A stretch of 16,948 nucleotides of DNA, taken from Synechococcus sp. CO36386bin_37 (GTDB taxonomy: Bacteria; Cyanobacteriota; Cyanobacteriia; PCC-6307; Cyanobiaceae). Of this stretch, positions 7,424-16,402 are shown piece by piece; position 1 is the stretch's first letter, and the number at the start of each line of letters is the position of its first letter. The translations under genes were made by a program, and so were the position numbers. The notes beneath the pieces are model-generated. The model had not been told where the DNA came from. It did no database searches and was given only the letters and a program-made list of their open reading frames with translations. The stretch lies in the NCBI GenBank assembly GCA_011525445.1, contig WTGE01000161.1, forward strand, positions 1-16,948, read 5' to 3'.

Positions 7424-7999
7424 GTGTGGTTAAAAGAGTTCGAGCAATCCTGTCGAGACTGTCAGCGCTGTGGACTAGCGAAGGAGCGGAATCACGTCGT
7501 TGTCAGTCGAGGGTCACCCACAGCCCGTTTGATGGTGATTGGTGAAGCACCAGGCGCCGATGAGGATGCCCAGGGGCGTCCCTTTGTGGGGCGTTCCGGC
7601 CGTCTCCTTGATCAATGTTTCGCAACAACTGGTCTCGATCAGGAGAAGGAGGCCTACATCTGCAACTTGATCAAATGCCGACCTCCAGCGAATCGGCGCC
7701 CAACTCAGGGGGAACTCAAAGCATGCAGACCCTGGCTTGATCAGCAGATTTCAAACGTGAATCCAGAGATCCTCTTGCTTCTCGGAACAACAGCGGCAGC
7801 TGCAGTATTGGAGTGCAAAACGCCGATCAGCCGCTTGAGGGGCCGATGGGTCCAATGGAACGGGAGGGCAGTGATGCCCAGCTTTCATCCCTCTTACCTT
7901 TTGCGCAATCCCTCTCGGGATCCAGGAAAGCCCCTCTCCTTGTTCCTGGCGGATCTGACCTGCATCCAACACAAACTGCGGGGAGCTGTGCCAGGTTGA
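7424..7999 (+). CDS. Family 4 (iron-sulfur) uracil-DNA glycosylase
   Basis: The 191-residue enzyme removes uracil from DNA to start base-excision repair. Motif 1, GEAPGADEDAQGRPFVG (40-56), is diagnostic of family 4/5 enzymes. The four cysteines expected to hold a 4Fe-4S cluster are at 13, 16, 85 and 101 (CQRC, KCRPP, KAC). The C-terminal motif HPSYLLRNPS begins at His155. I chose the GTG at 7424 because the frame has no ATG nearby, the conserved region begins just after it, and AGGAG sits at 7407-7411 (12 nt upstream, slightly long). The open frame continues upstream to 7019, but that part is a shadow of the VOC gene. The ispG start follows the stop by 22 nt. Confidence 0.93.
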   Translation: MWLKEFEQSCRDCQRCGLAKERNHVVVSRGSPTARLMVIGEAPGADEDAQGRPFVGRSGRLLDQCFATTGLDQEKEAYICNLIKCRPPANRRPTQGELKACRPWLDQQISNVNPEILLLLGTTAAAAVLECKTPISRLRGRWVQWNGRAVMPSFHPSYLLRNPSRDPGKPLSLFLADLTCIQHKLRGAVPG

Positions 8000-8021
8000 T
8001 CCTTGATTCGAGCGATCCTTG

Positions 8022-9215
8022 ATGACCGCCTCGCAGCGTTACGACACAAAGATCCACCGAAGGGTGACCCGGACCGTCATGGTTGGCGAGGTGCCGATCG
8101 GGAGTGATCACCCGATTGCAGTGCAGTCGATGATCAATGAAGACACCCTGGATATCGAGGGGTCGGTGGCGGGAATTCGACGTCTCGCCGATGCCGGTTG
8201 CGAAATTGTGCGTGTCACCACTCCATCCATGGCGCACGCAAAAGCCATGAAGAAGATCCGCTCAACGCTTCACGCTCAGGGATGCAGGGTCCCCTTGGTG
8301 GCGGATGTCCATCACAACGGCACCCGCATCGCACTGGAAGTGGCAAATCATGTTGACAAAGTGCGAATCAACCCGGGGTTGTTCGTGTTCGATAAACCGG
8401 ATCCGGATCGCCAGGAGTTCAGCCAGGACGAGTTTGATGCCATTGGAGAACGCATCAAAGAGACGTTTGCTCCCTTGGTTGAAGTCCTAAAAGAACAAAA
8501 CAAGGCACTGAGAATTGGGGTGAACCACGGCTCTCTGGCCGAACGGATGCTGTTCACCTATGGAGACACACCCCAAGGGATGGTCGAATCGGCCATGGAA
8601 TTCGTGCGCATCTGCGACGCCTTGGATTTTCATAACATCGTGATTTCGATGAAGGCATCCCGGGCTCCCGTGATGCTCGCTGCCTACCGATTGATGGCTG
8701 ACACCATGGATCGGGAGGGATTCAACTATCCACTTCATCTCGGGGTCACAGAAGCAGGAGATGGCGATTACGGACGCATCAAGAGCACAGCCGGAATTGC
8801 GACACTGCTGGCAGAGGGGCTCGGTGACACACTTCGGGTGTCATTAACGGAAGCCCCCGAGAAGGAAATTCCAGTGTGCTTTTCCATTTTGCAAGCACTT
8901 GGAATCCGCAAAACCATGGTGGAGTACGTGGCTTGTCCGAGCTGCGGTCGCACTTTGTTTAATCTTGAGGAGGTGCTGAAACAAGTCCGGGATGCGACCT
9001 GTCATCTCACTGGACTGGACATTGCTGTGATGGGGTGCATCGTGAACGGGCCAGGCGAGATGGCTGATGCTGACTACGGATACGTTGGAAAGACACCTGG
9101 GGTGATTGCGCTTTATCGGGGTCGAGACGAGATTCGCAAAGTCTCCGAATCCGATGGAGTGGAAGCGTTGATCCAGTTGATCAAGGACGACGGTCGCTGG
9201 GTTGAACCGACCTGA
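8022..9215 (+). CDS. ispG: 4-hydroxy-3-methylbut-2-enyl diphosphate synthase IspG (GcpE)
   Basis: IspG converts 2-C-methyl-D-erythritol 2,4-cyclodiphosphate to HMBPP, the penultimate step of the MEP isoprenoid pathway feeding carotenoids, the chlorophyll phytyl tail and quinones. The cyanobacterial enzyme takes electrons from ferredoxin. The 397-residue protein has the TIM-barrel part with VQSMINEDT (35-43) and [10 protein letters not shown] (163-172), and the cluster domain with ligands Cys305, Cys308 (ACPSCGRT), Cys339 and Glu346 (GCIVNGPGE). ATG 8022 follows directly on an in-frame TTG at 8019; the ATG is the natural start. It is full length with no missing key residue. It lies between the UDG gene (22 nt) and ctp (27 nt), all on the plus strand, so one transcript is likely. 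Confidence 0.98.
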   Translation: MTASQRYDTKIHRRVTRTVMVGEVPIGSDHPIAVQSMINEDTLDIEGSVAGIRRLADAGCEIVRVTTPSMAHAKAMKKIRSTLHAQGCRVPLVADVHHNGTRIALEVANHVDKVRINPGLFVFDKPDPDRQEFSQDEFDAIGERIKETFAPLVEVLKEQNKALRIGVNHGSLAERMLFTYGDTPQGMVESAMEFVRICDALDFHNIVISMKASRAPVMLAAYRLMADTMDREGFNYPLHLGVTEAGDGDYGRIKSTAGIATLLAEGLGDTLRVSLTEAPEKEIPVCFSILQALGIRKTMVEYVACPSCGRTLFNLEEVLKQVRDATCHLTGLDIAVMGCIVNGPGEMADADYGYVGKTPGVIALYRGRDEIRKVSESDGVEALIQLIKDDGRWVEPT

Positions 9216-9242
9216 AGTCGTTAGGGTACTGAAAAGGTCCTG

Positions 9243-10604
9243 ATGGACGGCATGCGCGCTAAAAAAATCAGCATCAATACTTCTCAACGTCGCTGCTTGG
9301 TGATCGCCTTAGGAGTGGGCGCTGTCACGACGGCTGCAGTGGTGGCCAATCCTGGACTTGGGCTACCCAGCACCAGCTCGTCCTCGATCACCACAAGCCC
9401 TAAGGAGGTAATTGATCAGGTTTGGCAGATTGTCTATCGAGACTTTCTGGATTCATCAGGAGGATATGACCTCGATCGATGGTCCAGCCTTCGCAGGGAT
9501 TTACTAGCCAAATCCTATGCCGGAACAGATGAATCCTATGAAGCGATTCGCGGGATGCTGGCGAGTCTTGACGACCCCTACACCCGATTCCTGGATCCAA
9601 AGGAATTCAAGGAGATGCAGATCGACACCTCAGGTGAATTAACCGGTGTCGGAATTCAAATCTCACTCGATAAGGAGACCAAAGAGATTGTTGTGGTGTC
9701 TCCGATCGAAGGAACACCTGCTTCCCAGGCAGGAGTTCAACCGAAAGACGTAATCGTCACCATTGATGGTCAATCCACGAAGGGGATGACCACCGAAGAT
9801 GCTGTAAAACTCATTCGCGGAACAGAAGGAAGCCAGGTTGTACTGGGTCTGAGGCGGAAAGGATCTGTGATCGATGTGCCCCTCGTTCGCGCGCGCATTG
9901 AAATCCACGCTGTAGATAGCCAGTTGAACACCAGTGCAGACGGCACCAAAGTGGGCTATATCCGTCTGAAGCAGTTCAATGCGAATGCATCCAAAGAGAT
10001 GCGTTCAGCCATCCGCGACCTCGAGAAACAAGGGGCTGAGGGATACGTCCTGGATTTACGCAGCAACCCAGGTGGACTGTTGGAAGCCAGCGTTGATATT
10101 GCACGTCAGTGGCTGGATGAAGGCACGATCGTCAGCACGAAAACGCGTGAAGGGATTCAAGACGTCCGCCGCGCTACTGGCAACGCAGTGACCGATCGCC
10201 CTGTCGTTGTCCTTGTCAACGAAGGATCTGCCAGCGCCAGTGAAATTCTCTCAGGAGCTCTTCAAGACAACAACCGCGGCTTGCTGGTCGGCCAGAAAAC
10301 ATTCGGTAAAGGGCTGGTCCAATCCGTACGTGGTCTGTCCGATGGGTCTGGAATGACCGTGACCATCGCGAAATACCTCACACCCAAAGGCACGGACATT
10401 CACAAGAACGGCATCAGTCCTGACGTGCCAGTCAAAATGAGCGAAAAGGAAATCAAAACACTCACGATTGAACAGCTGGGAACCAATCGGGATGGTCAGT
10501 ATCGAGTGGCAGAAACAACCCTTCTCAAGGCAATCGAATCTCCCAACACTGGGAGCATCTATCAGCCCGGTAATGCAAATCTTCAATCAGCTCTCAAACG
10601 TTAA
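9243..10604 (+). CDS. ctp: Carboxyl-terminal processing protease, S41 family
   Basis: The 453-residue serine protease has an N-terminal signal or anchor segment (basic KKISINTSQRR, then hydrophobic residues 18-35), so it acts outside the cytoplasm, in the periplasm or thylakoid lumen. A PDZ domain covers about 130-215 (GELTGVGIQI, SPIEGTPASQAGVQPKD). The catalytic core has Ser331 in NEGSASASEI, Lys356 in QKTFGKG (25 residues on, as in plant-type CtpA) and Gln360. Cyanobacteria have several Ctp paralogues; CtpA matures the D1 protein of photosystem II, but which paralogue this is cannot be fixed by eye. ATG 9243 has AAAGG 5 nt upstream; an in-frame ATG at 9252 is less well placed. It starts 27 nt after ispG and is probably in the same operon. 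Confidence 0.94.
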   Translation: MDGMRAKKISINTSQRRCLVIALGVGAVTTAAVVANPGLGLPSTSSSSITTSPKEVIDQVWQIVYRDFLDSSGGYDLDRWSSLRRDLLAKSYAGTDESYEAIRGMLASLDDPYTRFLDPKEFKEMQIDTSGELTGVGIQISLDKETKEIVVVSPIEGTPASQAGVQPKDVIVTIDGQSTKGMTTEDAVKLIRGTEGSQVVLGLRRKGSVIDVPLVRARIEIHAVDSQLNTSADGTKVGYIRLKQFNANASKEMRSAIRDLEKQGAEGYVLDLRSNPGGLLEASVDIARQWLDEGTIVSTKTREGIQDVRRATGNAVTDRPVVVLVNEGSASASEILSGALQDNNRGLLVGQKTFGKGLVQSVRGLSDGSGMTVTIAKYLTPKGTDIHKNGISPDVPVKMSEKEIKTLTIEQLGTNRDGQYRVAETTLLKAIESPNTGSIYQPGNANLQSALKR

Positions 10605-10866
10605 AAACCTCATCACGTCACAACTTAATCAATCGTCCTCAGCAAAAAGCAGTGACCAAATTGTTGCTACGAACCAAGCAGAAAGGGGAATGAGTTCAGC
10701 CGGAGGGTGCATTCCATAGATGTATAAAACAATGACGGGAAGCCTTTTTTATTTTGCACACACAACGATTCAAAACAGTCAGCCCAATTGACAGGCAAAG
10801 CGGAGATAATCACATGAACTACAAGCAACCATCCAGCAAAAGGTTGATTTCAATTCGTTCAATCAC

Positions 10867-11346
10867 TCAACGATAGGGAGTTAATCCGAAACCCTCTCGC
10901 TCACTTCTGCTCCCCCAATCCTGACGTGGCCTACCGCGGACATCCCGTAGGGTTGCAGGAATGATGACAGGTTGATGTGGAGACACTTCACGCACCCGCT
11001 GCACAAGTGCTCGACACCCTCCTGCTGATTGGATCGTCTGATCCACACGGTCAAGAGGGATGCGTTGCCCCCAATTCCGAGACCATCCCCACGTTTGCCC
11101 TTGACGTTCCAACAAGGCGATTGCACCTTCACGTTCGATCGCACCTGATCGCAGCAAACACGTTGCCGTTGCGAGAGTGGCGAGTTGAAGGTTTGGTGCT
11201 GGTGAGGAGCGCGTTGGATACACAACTCCACCCTGGCGGCCGACAGGTGATCGCAGGACTGGGATGTTAAAGGGCAATTGAGATGGTCCGCCGCCAGCAA
11301 ATTGCCCCAGCGCAGCTACAGCCAATTGCAGAAGAAGGTTATCCAT
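10867..11346 (-). CDS. Protein of unknown function, possibly exported
   Basis: The 159-residue protein was not recognised. The N terminus (MDNLLLQLAVAALGQFAGGG) is hydrophobic with almost no charge ahead of it, so it could be a weak signal peptide or a helix. Then come a Gly/Pro-rich stretch, an Ala/Leu helix near residues 52-80 (LATLATATCLLRSGAIEREG) and an Arg-rich C-terminal third ending in GFGLTPYR. Two cysteines are present. Other long frames cover the same DNA (minus 10881-11300, plus 10977-11270), but their translations are rich in Cys, His and Gln and look like shadows. This frame begins 33 nt after the metallopeptidase-like gene on the same strand, so co-transcription is plausible. 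No clear ribosome binding site was seen. Confidence 0.6.
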   Translation of the reverse strand: MDNLLLQLAVAALGQFAGGGPSQLPFNIPVLRSPVGRQGGVVYPTRSSPAPNLQLATLATATCLLRSGAIEREGAIALLERQGQTWGWSRNWGQRIPLDRVDQTIQSAGGCRALVQRVREVSPHQPVIIPATLRDVRGRPRQDWGSRSEREGFGLTPYR

Positions 11347-11379
11347 AGGAATTTGATACTAGAAAAAGTGCGAGGTGAA

Positions 11380-11898
11380 TCAAGCGCGAACCGTTGATCC
11401 GCAATAACGATCAAACAGATTCAACACATCTTGAGCTGGTAACTTTGCTGTGTAGCGGGCCTCAAGTTCGGAGAGGTGCTGACTGCGGGGATAGGCCCTG
11501 ATCGATCTCCACTCCTGAGGTGCTTCGCGCCTCAATACATTCGACATCATGAAATGATGAGCAGGAAGTGTGATCAATCCTCCTGCGCACCTTTGCATTC
11601 TGTGGGTCGCTTCGTGAGCAAGGGTGTTCCAAACTTCAGCCGCATTTTGATGACTGCGACAAACAATCAATACATCATTCTGAGGATGGTAAGCACCCTG
11701 CAATCCACGAATGGAGCAATCACGCTGCTCAACCTTGACTCCATGAGACGTGAGCTTCTGACGGAGGGCGTCAATCGCAGCCCAGGATTCTGCCCTTACT
11801 GAACCCGCCGTCGCTACCAGCAGTATTGACAACACCATTGGCGTGGCGAAGAAGCATTCGAGATTGTGCTGCTGAATGAGTCCAGGCGGCTTTGTCAT
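11380..11898 (-). CDS. Exported HExxH metallopeptidase-like protein
   Basis: From ATG 11898 it encodes 172 residues. A hydrophobic segment (MVLSILLVATAGSVRA, about 21-36) ends in an Ala-x-Ala-like site and predicts export. The mature part has a zinc-binding signature, LAHEATHRMQ (His95, Glu96, His99), and a later SELEARYTA stretch whose Glu145 or Glu147 could be the third ligand, as in gluzincin-type folds. Four cysteines (61, 80, 104, 166) could form two disulfides, which suits a periplasmic protein. The gene is short for a peptidase, so it may be a minimal catalytic domain. The frame extends to a TTG at 11946, but that reading would run through the T-tract of the terminator next door; GGAGAGG just before 11898 supports the later start. 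Zinc binding is likely; substrate unknown. Confidence 0.75.
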   Translation of the reverse strand: MTKPPGLIQQHNLECFFATPMVLSILLVATAGSVRAESWAAIDALRQKLTSHGVKVEQRDCSIRGLQGAYHPQNDVLIVCRSHQNAAEVWNTLAHEATHRMQRCAGGLITLPAHHFMMSNVLRREAPQEWRSIRAYPRSQHLSELEARYTAKLPAQDVLNLFDRYCGSTVRA

Positions 11899-11944
11899 CC
11901 TCTCCGCAATCGAATCGCCCTTCCAGAGTCGGCTACAACCGGAC

Positions 11945-11968
11945 AAAAAAAATCACCCAAATGGGTGA
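11945..11968 (-). terminator. Intrinsic terminator of the mfd-small protein transcript
   Basis: On the minus strand, TCACCC, the loop ATTT and GGGTGA form a 6-bp perfect stem followed at once by eight T residues. The stem maps to 11953-11958 and 11963-11968, and the T-tract to 11945-11952. It lies 32 nt after the small membrane protein gene ends. It separates that transcript from the metallopeptidase-like gene. Confidence 0.88.
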
Positions 11969-12000
11969 AGTCTGTGAGCAGATGTGACTCACTGAAGCAG

Positions 12001-12228
12001 TCAGGCAATCGGTTGCATCAATCCCCCACCGGGTGAGGAATCATCATCGTCATTTTCAGCATCGTTTTGCCAGATCGCGAAAATGCCGACGGCCGCAGCA
12101 CCCACCAAACTTCCGAGAAGACCGAGAGAGCTTCCCGATGAAATTGGATCGATGAACTCAGCCACTTGGTAACACGCCGTATGACCCAATGGTAACGAAG
12201 GATTGCGAATTGTGTTGCACTTTCTCAT
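12001..12228 (-). CDS. Small acidic single-pass membrane protein of unknown function
   Basis: It has 75 residues from ATG 12228. There is one hydrophobic segment (GLLGSLVGAAAVGIFAIW, about 36-53), followed by a run of acidic residues (NDAENDDDD, 55-63) and a Gly/Pro tail ending GGGLMQPIA. The first 21 residues look unlike the rest, and an in-frame GTG at 12165 would give a compact protein beginning near AEFIDPISSGSS; a later start is possible. It lies 21 nt after mfd on the same strand and just ahead of a strong terminator, so it is probably the last gene of the mfd transcript. I do not recognise the family. The open frame, the membrane segment and the terminator together support a real gene. 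Confidence 0.65.
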   Translation of the reverse strand: MRKCNTIRNPSLPLGHTACYQVAEFIDPISSGSSLGLLGSLVGAAAVGIFAIWQNDAENDDDDSSPGGGLMQPIA

Positions 12229-12249
12229 CTTTCCAGCCGAGGTCTGGGC

Positions 12250-15200
12250 TTAAACGCTCAAAACAGCAGCATTTCGGTCTTTTTGTAGTTGCTCTCTTTG
12301 CTCCTGAGTCAGTCCATCCGAATCGGGAATTTGAGAGGCCATCTGCTCTAACCAGCCTTTGAGCTCGTCCAGCTGCTTCTCCATCGGCAGCACCCCGAGC
12401 CCCCTGGCCAAGACCTTGGCCGTACTCCCGCTTCCCGCTTGATAGACGAGACGACCGTGGAGGTGTTGAGGTAAGCCCTGACGGAGAAGTCGAAACGCTG
12501 GCTCCTCCATCGGCGTTTCGAGGGCAATATTCGGCTTATCAGGTCGAATCCTCGCGAATCCGCATCGTTTCGCAAGGAGTTTGAGTTCCATCAGTTGCAG
12601 AAGGGACTGCACAGGTCCTGGTAACGCTCCGTAGCGATCGGCCCATCCCGCTGCAAGTTCGACGAGCGCTTCTGAACTCAGGCAATCGGATGCCGCACGA
12701 TATGCGGACATCTTTTCGTCAGCATCGACAATCCAGTCCGCAGGGATAAAGGCAGTGACTTGAAGATCCACCTGAGTGTCATCAACAGAGGGGATGTCTT
12801 GTCCCTGAATTTCGGCCAATGACTCCTGCAGCATCTCCATGTAAAGATCAAATCCAATGGCTTCCATCTGACCGCTCTGCTCCACGCCAAGCAGGTTGCC
12901 AACCCCCCGGATCTCCATATCACGCATTGCCAATTGATAACCGCTGCCAAGCTGAGCGAACTCCTGAATCGCGCGCAAGCGTTGACGGGCAGCTTCACTG
13001 AGGGAGGCATCGCCTGGATAAAACAGCCAGGCATGGGCTTGAACACCGCTTCGTCCGACCCGACCTCTGAGTTGATAGAGCTGGGCCAGACCGAACCTAT
13101 GGGCATCCTCGATCAGGATCGTGTTGACCCTGGGAATATCGAGCCCACTTTCCACGATTGTTGTGCAAAGCATGACATCCGCTTCTCCGCCATTGAAGGC
13201 CACCATGGCACTCTCCAACTCACCCTCAGCCATTTGACCGTGAGCGACCAGAAGCTTGAGATCAGGGAGCATCTGCCGCAGCTTTGCAGCAACATCTTCA
13301 ATCCCTTCCACTCTTGGCACCACATAAAAAACCTGTCCACCACGATCCAGTTCCTGCCGGATGGAACTGCGCACCGCCTCATCATCGAGAGCCGCTAAGT
13401 GCGTTTTAATCGGACGTCGCAGAGGCGGCGGAGTCGTAATCAGACTCATTTCGCGAACACCAGACAAACTCATATAAAGCGTTCTTGGAATCGGAGTTGC
13501 TGAAAGCGTTAGAACATCAACGTCCTTACGCAAGGCCTTGATTTTTTCTTTTTGATTCACACCAAAGCGTTGCTCTTCATCCACCACCAACAAACCAAGT
13601 TTGTCAAAGGCCGTGTTTTTGCTCAACAGCTGATGCGTACCGACTACGGCATCAATCGTGCCAGTTTTTAACTCCTCTAAAATTGTCTTACGTTCACCTG
13701 CTGTTCGAAATCGATTGAGAAGAGCCACTTTGATGGGGTATGGGGCGAAACGCTCGGAAAGCGTGCGCCAATGCTGTTGAGCAAGCACCGTTGTTGGCGC
13801 CAACATCGCCACTTGTTTCCCCGCAGTGATCGCTTTGAAAATGGCGCGAATGGCCACCTCGGTCTTCCCAAAGCCCACATCACCACAAACCAAACGATCC
13901 ATGGGCTCCGGTTTTTCCATATCCCTTTTGACATCCACCGTGGCTTTGAGTTGATCAGACGTGGGTTCATAAGGGAATGAATCCTCCAGTTCAACCTGCC
14001 ATGGCCCATCGGTTGGGAATGCGAATCCCTTGGCTTGATGCCGTTCGGCGTAAAGCTTCACCAAATCCAGCGCCACTTTGCGCACAGCCTTGCTGGCCCT
14101 TTCCTTCGCCTTCACCCAAGCGGAGCCACCCATTTTGCTGAGCTGTGGAGGGGTGTCGCTGTTGGCTCGGAATCGTCCAAGGCTGCCCAACTGATCAGCC
14201 GCAACACGCAAAATACCGTCGGCATATTGCACCACTAAGTAGTCCCGAACCTCACCACTAATTGCCAATTTCTCCAAGTTTTTAAATCGACCAATCCCGT
14301 GATTTCGATGCACAACGAAATCACCCTGTTGCATTTTGTTGGGATCCACTGTTCGGCTGGCCGCTTTGCGGCGCCTGCGCACATAACCACTGCTGGTGAG
14401 CGACTGCTGGCCGAAAAATTCGCGGTCTGTGACAAGGACAACCCGCCATGCCGGGAGTTGAAGTCCCTCCAACTCGGCGATCCCGCGGGTTTTCAAGGCA
14501 ACCGGCGTCCCCTGTTCGATCAAACGATCAATCGCTTGCGTATCCGCAGCATTCGGGACAAATCGTGTGATGCAATCGTGTTCTTCGAGAAGAGCAACGG
14601 CGCGGCTGGGCTGGGCTGATAACAACCAAACGGCTTGTCGGTCGCGCTGGTGCTGCTTGATCCATTCGCCTAATTTTCCAAACTGATTGGGATAAGCCTG
14701 AACTGGACGACTAGCGAGGTCGAAGGCATTGGGATGGCGATCGCTCTCCTGAAGTTCTGCCAGATCAAAACCAGTGAAGGTTTCAGCCAACGCCATGGCT
14801 TCTTGGATGGACCGATGCAGAGGTGGGATAGCAACGGGAAGCTCTGCATGGTGCTCTTCAGCATGATCAAGCCATTGCTGTCCATGAGCGCTGCCGTGCC
14901 GACGCTCATCGATGGCAATGCAGCAGTCGGAAGGTAAATAATCAAGCAGCGATGCGGGTTGCCCCCATGCCAGTCCCATCAGCCGGCGCATCCCCTCAGG
15001 TGTTCCGCCTTCCAGCAAAACTGTGAGATCAGCCTCGCTCAGCAGCGAGTCGAGATCATCTGGCATTTGGTCTCGAAGCCGCTCAGCGATTAATGGGCTA
15101 AACCCGGTTGGCGTGAGCTTGAGGGTGTCAACGGCATCCAGGGAGCGCTGACTGGCAGGATCAAACTCCCTCAACTTGTCGAGTTCGTTTCCAAAAAACT

Positions 15201-15792
15201 CCAGACGTACTGGAAGTTCACTACTCACAGGAAAGACGTCCACAATGTCGCCACGACGACTCCAGGTCCCTTCCTGATCAATGGTGGAAACGCGCGAGTA
15301 GCCCAGTTGAGTCAAATAGGTGGATAACTCCTCCAGATCCACAACATCGCCTTTTTTCAAAGCCCGGCAATGCTCTGCAAGCGCCTGGGGTGGCGGCAGA
15401 TGAGGTTGAAGACAGCGCTCCGTGGCCACGATGGCTAAATCTTTACTGGGCTGGCTTGTCTGCAACTCGCTCAACACCTGCAACTGTCCCCAGGTGATTT
15501 CGGTGGTGGAATCAAAAGGTTCGTAGGGAGAACCCTCACTCGTGGGATACAGCTGCGCCCGAGACCATCCCATCAACTCCAAGAGTGCTGTCCAACGTCC
15601 TGCCTCCTCCAAAGTGGGGACCACCACCAACAAAGGTTGATCCATACGTCTGGCCAAGGCACTCGATACCAGAGCTCTGGCTGCGCGACCAGCACCTCGC
15701 ATCAACAGTCGTTGATCCCTTTGGGTTCGATCGCACAACTCACCCGTCAGCGCTGAGGTCTGCAACAGACGCACCAAAGAGCTGAGTGGCAT
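12250..15792 (-). CDS. mfd: Transcription-repair coupling factor Mfd
   Basis: Mfd is a DNA translocase that pushes stalled RNA polymerase off damaged template and recruits UvrA. From ATG 15792 it has 1180 residues, a normal length. Domains in order: a UvrB-like module at the N terminus with a degenerate Walker A (LMRGAGRAAR, no Lys), as expected; the RNA polymerase-interacting CarD-like domain from about 488 (QGDFVVHRNHGIGRFKNLE); RecG-like motor motifs GDVGFGKT (637-644), DEEQ (738-741), SATPIPRT (764-771) and QLRGRVGRSG (907-916); the translocation motif GSGYQLAMRDMEIRGVGNLL (949-968); and the C-terminal domain that masks UvrA binding. The frame extends to a TTG at 15831, but MPLSSLVRLL is the more natural start. 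A perfect TTGACA lies at 15823-15828 on this strand, without a good -10 at 17 nt. Confidence 0.98.
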   Translation of the reverse strand: MPLSSLVRLLQTSALTGELCDRTQRDQRLLMRGAGRAARALVSSALARRMDQPLLVVVPTLEEAGRWTALLELMGWSRAQLYPTSEGSPYEPFDSTTEITWGQLQVLSELQTSQPSKDLAIVATERCLQPHLPPPQALAEHCRALKKGDVVDLEELSTYLTQLGYSRVSTIDQEGTWSRRGDIVDVFPVSSELPVRLEFFGNELDKLREFDPASQRSLDAVDTLKLTPTGFSPLIAERLRDQMPDDLDSLLSEADLTVLLEGGTPEGMRRLMGLAWGQPASLLDYLPSDCCIAIDERRHGSAHGQQWLDHAEEHHAELPVAIPPLHRSIQEAMALAETFTGFDLAELQESDRHPNAFDLASRPVQAYPNQFGKLGEWIKQHQRDRQAVWLLSAQPSRAVALLEEHDCITRFVPNAADTQAIDRLIEQGTPVALKTRGIAELEGLQLPAWRVVLVTDREFFGQQSLTSSGYVRRRRKAASRTVDPNKMQQGDFVVHRNHGIGRFKNLEKLAISGEVRDYLVVQYADGILRVAADQLGSLGRFRANSDTPPQLSKMGGSAWVKAKERASKAVRKVALDLVKLYAERHQAKGFAFPTDGPWQVELEDSFPYEPTSDQLKATVDVKRDMEKPEPMDRLVCGDVGFGKTEVAIRAIFKAITAGKQVAMLAPTTVLAQQHWRTLSERFAPYPIKVALLNRFRTAGERKTILEELKTGTIDAVVGTHQLLSKNTAFDKLGLLVVDEEQRFGVNQKEKIKALRKDVDVLTLSATPIPRTLYMSLSGVREMSLITTPPPLRRPIKTHLAALDDEAVRSSIRQELDRGGQVFYVVPRVEGIEDVAAKLRQMLPDLKLLVAHGQMAEGELESAMVAFNGGEADVMLCTTIVESGLDIPRVNTILIEDAHRFGLAQLYQLRGRVGRSGVQAHAWLFYPGDASLSEAARQRLRAIQEFAQLGSGYQLAMRDMEIRGVGNLLGVEQSGQMEAIGFDLYMEMLQESLAEIQGQDIPSVDDTQVDLQVTAFIPADWIVDADEKMSAYRAASDCLSSEALVELAAGWADRYGALPGPVQSLLQLMELKLLAKRCGFARIRPDKPNIALETPMEEPAFRLLRQGLPQHLHGRLVYQAGSGSTAKVLARGLGVLPMEKQLDELKGWLEQMASQIPDSDGLTQEQREQLQKDRNAAVLSV

Positions 15793-16402
15793 GGCAGAAC
15801 AAGAACCGGCAACACATGATTCTGTCAACAAGCAGTCTTCAACTGCAGAGTCATGTTGGTTGGTCCTTGCTTTGTCTATCGATCACAACCCGTTCCAGGT
15901 TGACGCGCAGGTGGTTAGCGCTGGGGGGATCGCTTTCAAAAGTCTTGAAACAACGAGAAAAAGATCCACATAGGTCACTCTTTTATGCATGAAAGAGGCC
16001 ATGCGATGCAGCTGACAATGATGGCAATTGGATGCCTTGAGGAACCGTAAGTACAAACGATCCAAAGAGACAATCAGCAACAACCACGAAAAATGTTGCC
16101 AACACCCGAGATGCTTGCCAGCAAAAAGCACCTATCAACCAAGCAAACTCTAAAGATTCTGATCATCATAAATAAAGTAGAGAATTCAAAGATTTTTACG
16201 CTATCAAACTATTAAAATTTTTAGGCATTACGCGAGGTCGTATAACTACATAAAACCGAAATAACAATATACCAAGCCACAGGTTGTTAAAAAGCGATAG
16301 CAGATCAACTAGTCTTGGTCATAAGGCAGTTCCAAGGCAACCGAAACGCCTCAAGGTGCTACTCAAGACAGCATTAAACCTTTCACAATCTTAATAAATT
16401 AA
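15793..16402. other. Gene-poor region upstream of mfd, becoming strongly AT-rich
   Basis: About 600 nt with no gene I can support. The first 150 nt hold the mfd promoter region. Several short frames (plus 15791-15973, minus 15883-16131) look no better than chance. Between about 16140 and 16260 GC falls to roughly 27-32%, against about half or more in the coding regions. No tRNA or known small RNA signature was seen. Confidence 0.5.

Noticed and set aside
7431..7465. GTTCGAGC-like sequence resembling a tRNA T-loop
   Set aside because: It lies in the glycosylase coding region and no acceptor stem or other tRNA arms could be found around it.
10720..10791. ATG frame of about 23 codons after ctp with GGAGG 13 nt upstream
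   Set aside because: Spacing is too long and the peptide has no recognisable feature.
10881..11300. Alternative minus-strand frame of 139 residues, and plus-strand frame 10977-11270
   Set aside because: Their compositions look like shadows; the 10867-11346 frame has an N-terminal hydrophobic segment and sits 33 nt after its co-directional neighbour.
15791..15973. Plus-strand 60-residue frame diverging from the mfd start
   Set aside because: It overlaps the mfd start, has no clear ribosome binding site and competes with another open plus-strand frame over the same DNA.
15883..16131. Minus-strand frame of 82 residues upstream of mfd, starting GTG
   Set aside because: The translation is rich in Leu, His, Cys and Trp with no recognisable motif or ribosome binding site, and overlapping plus-strand frames are equally open.
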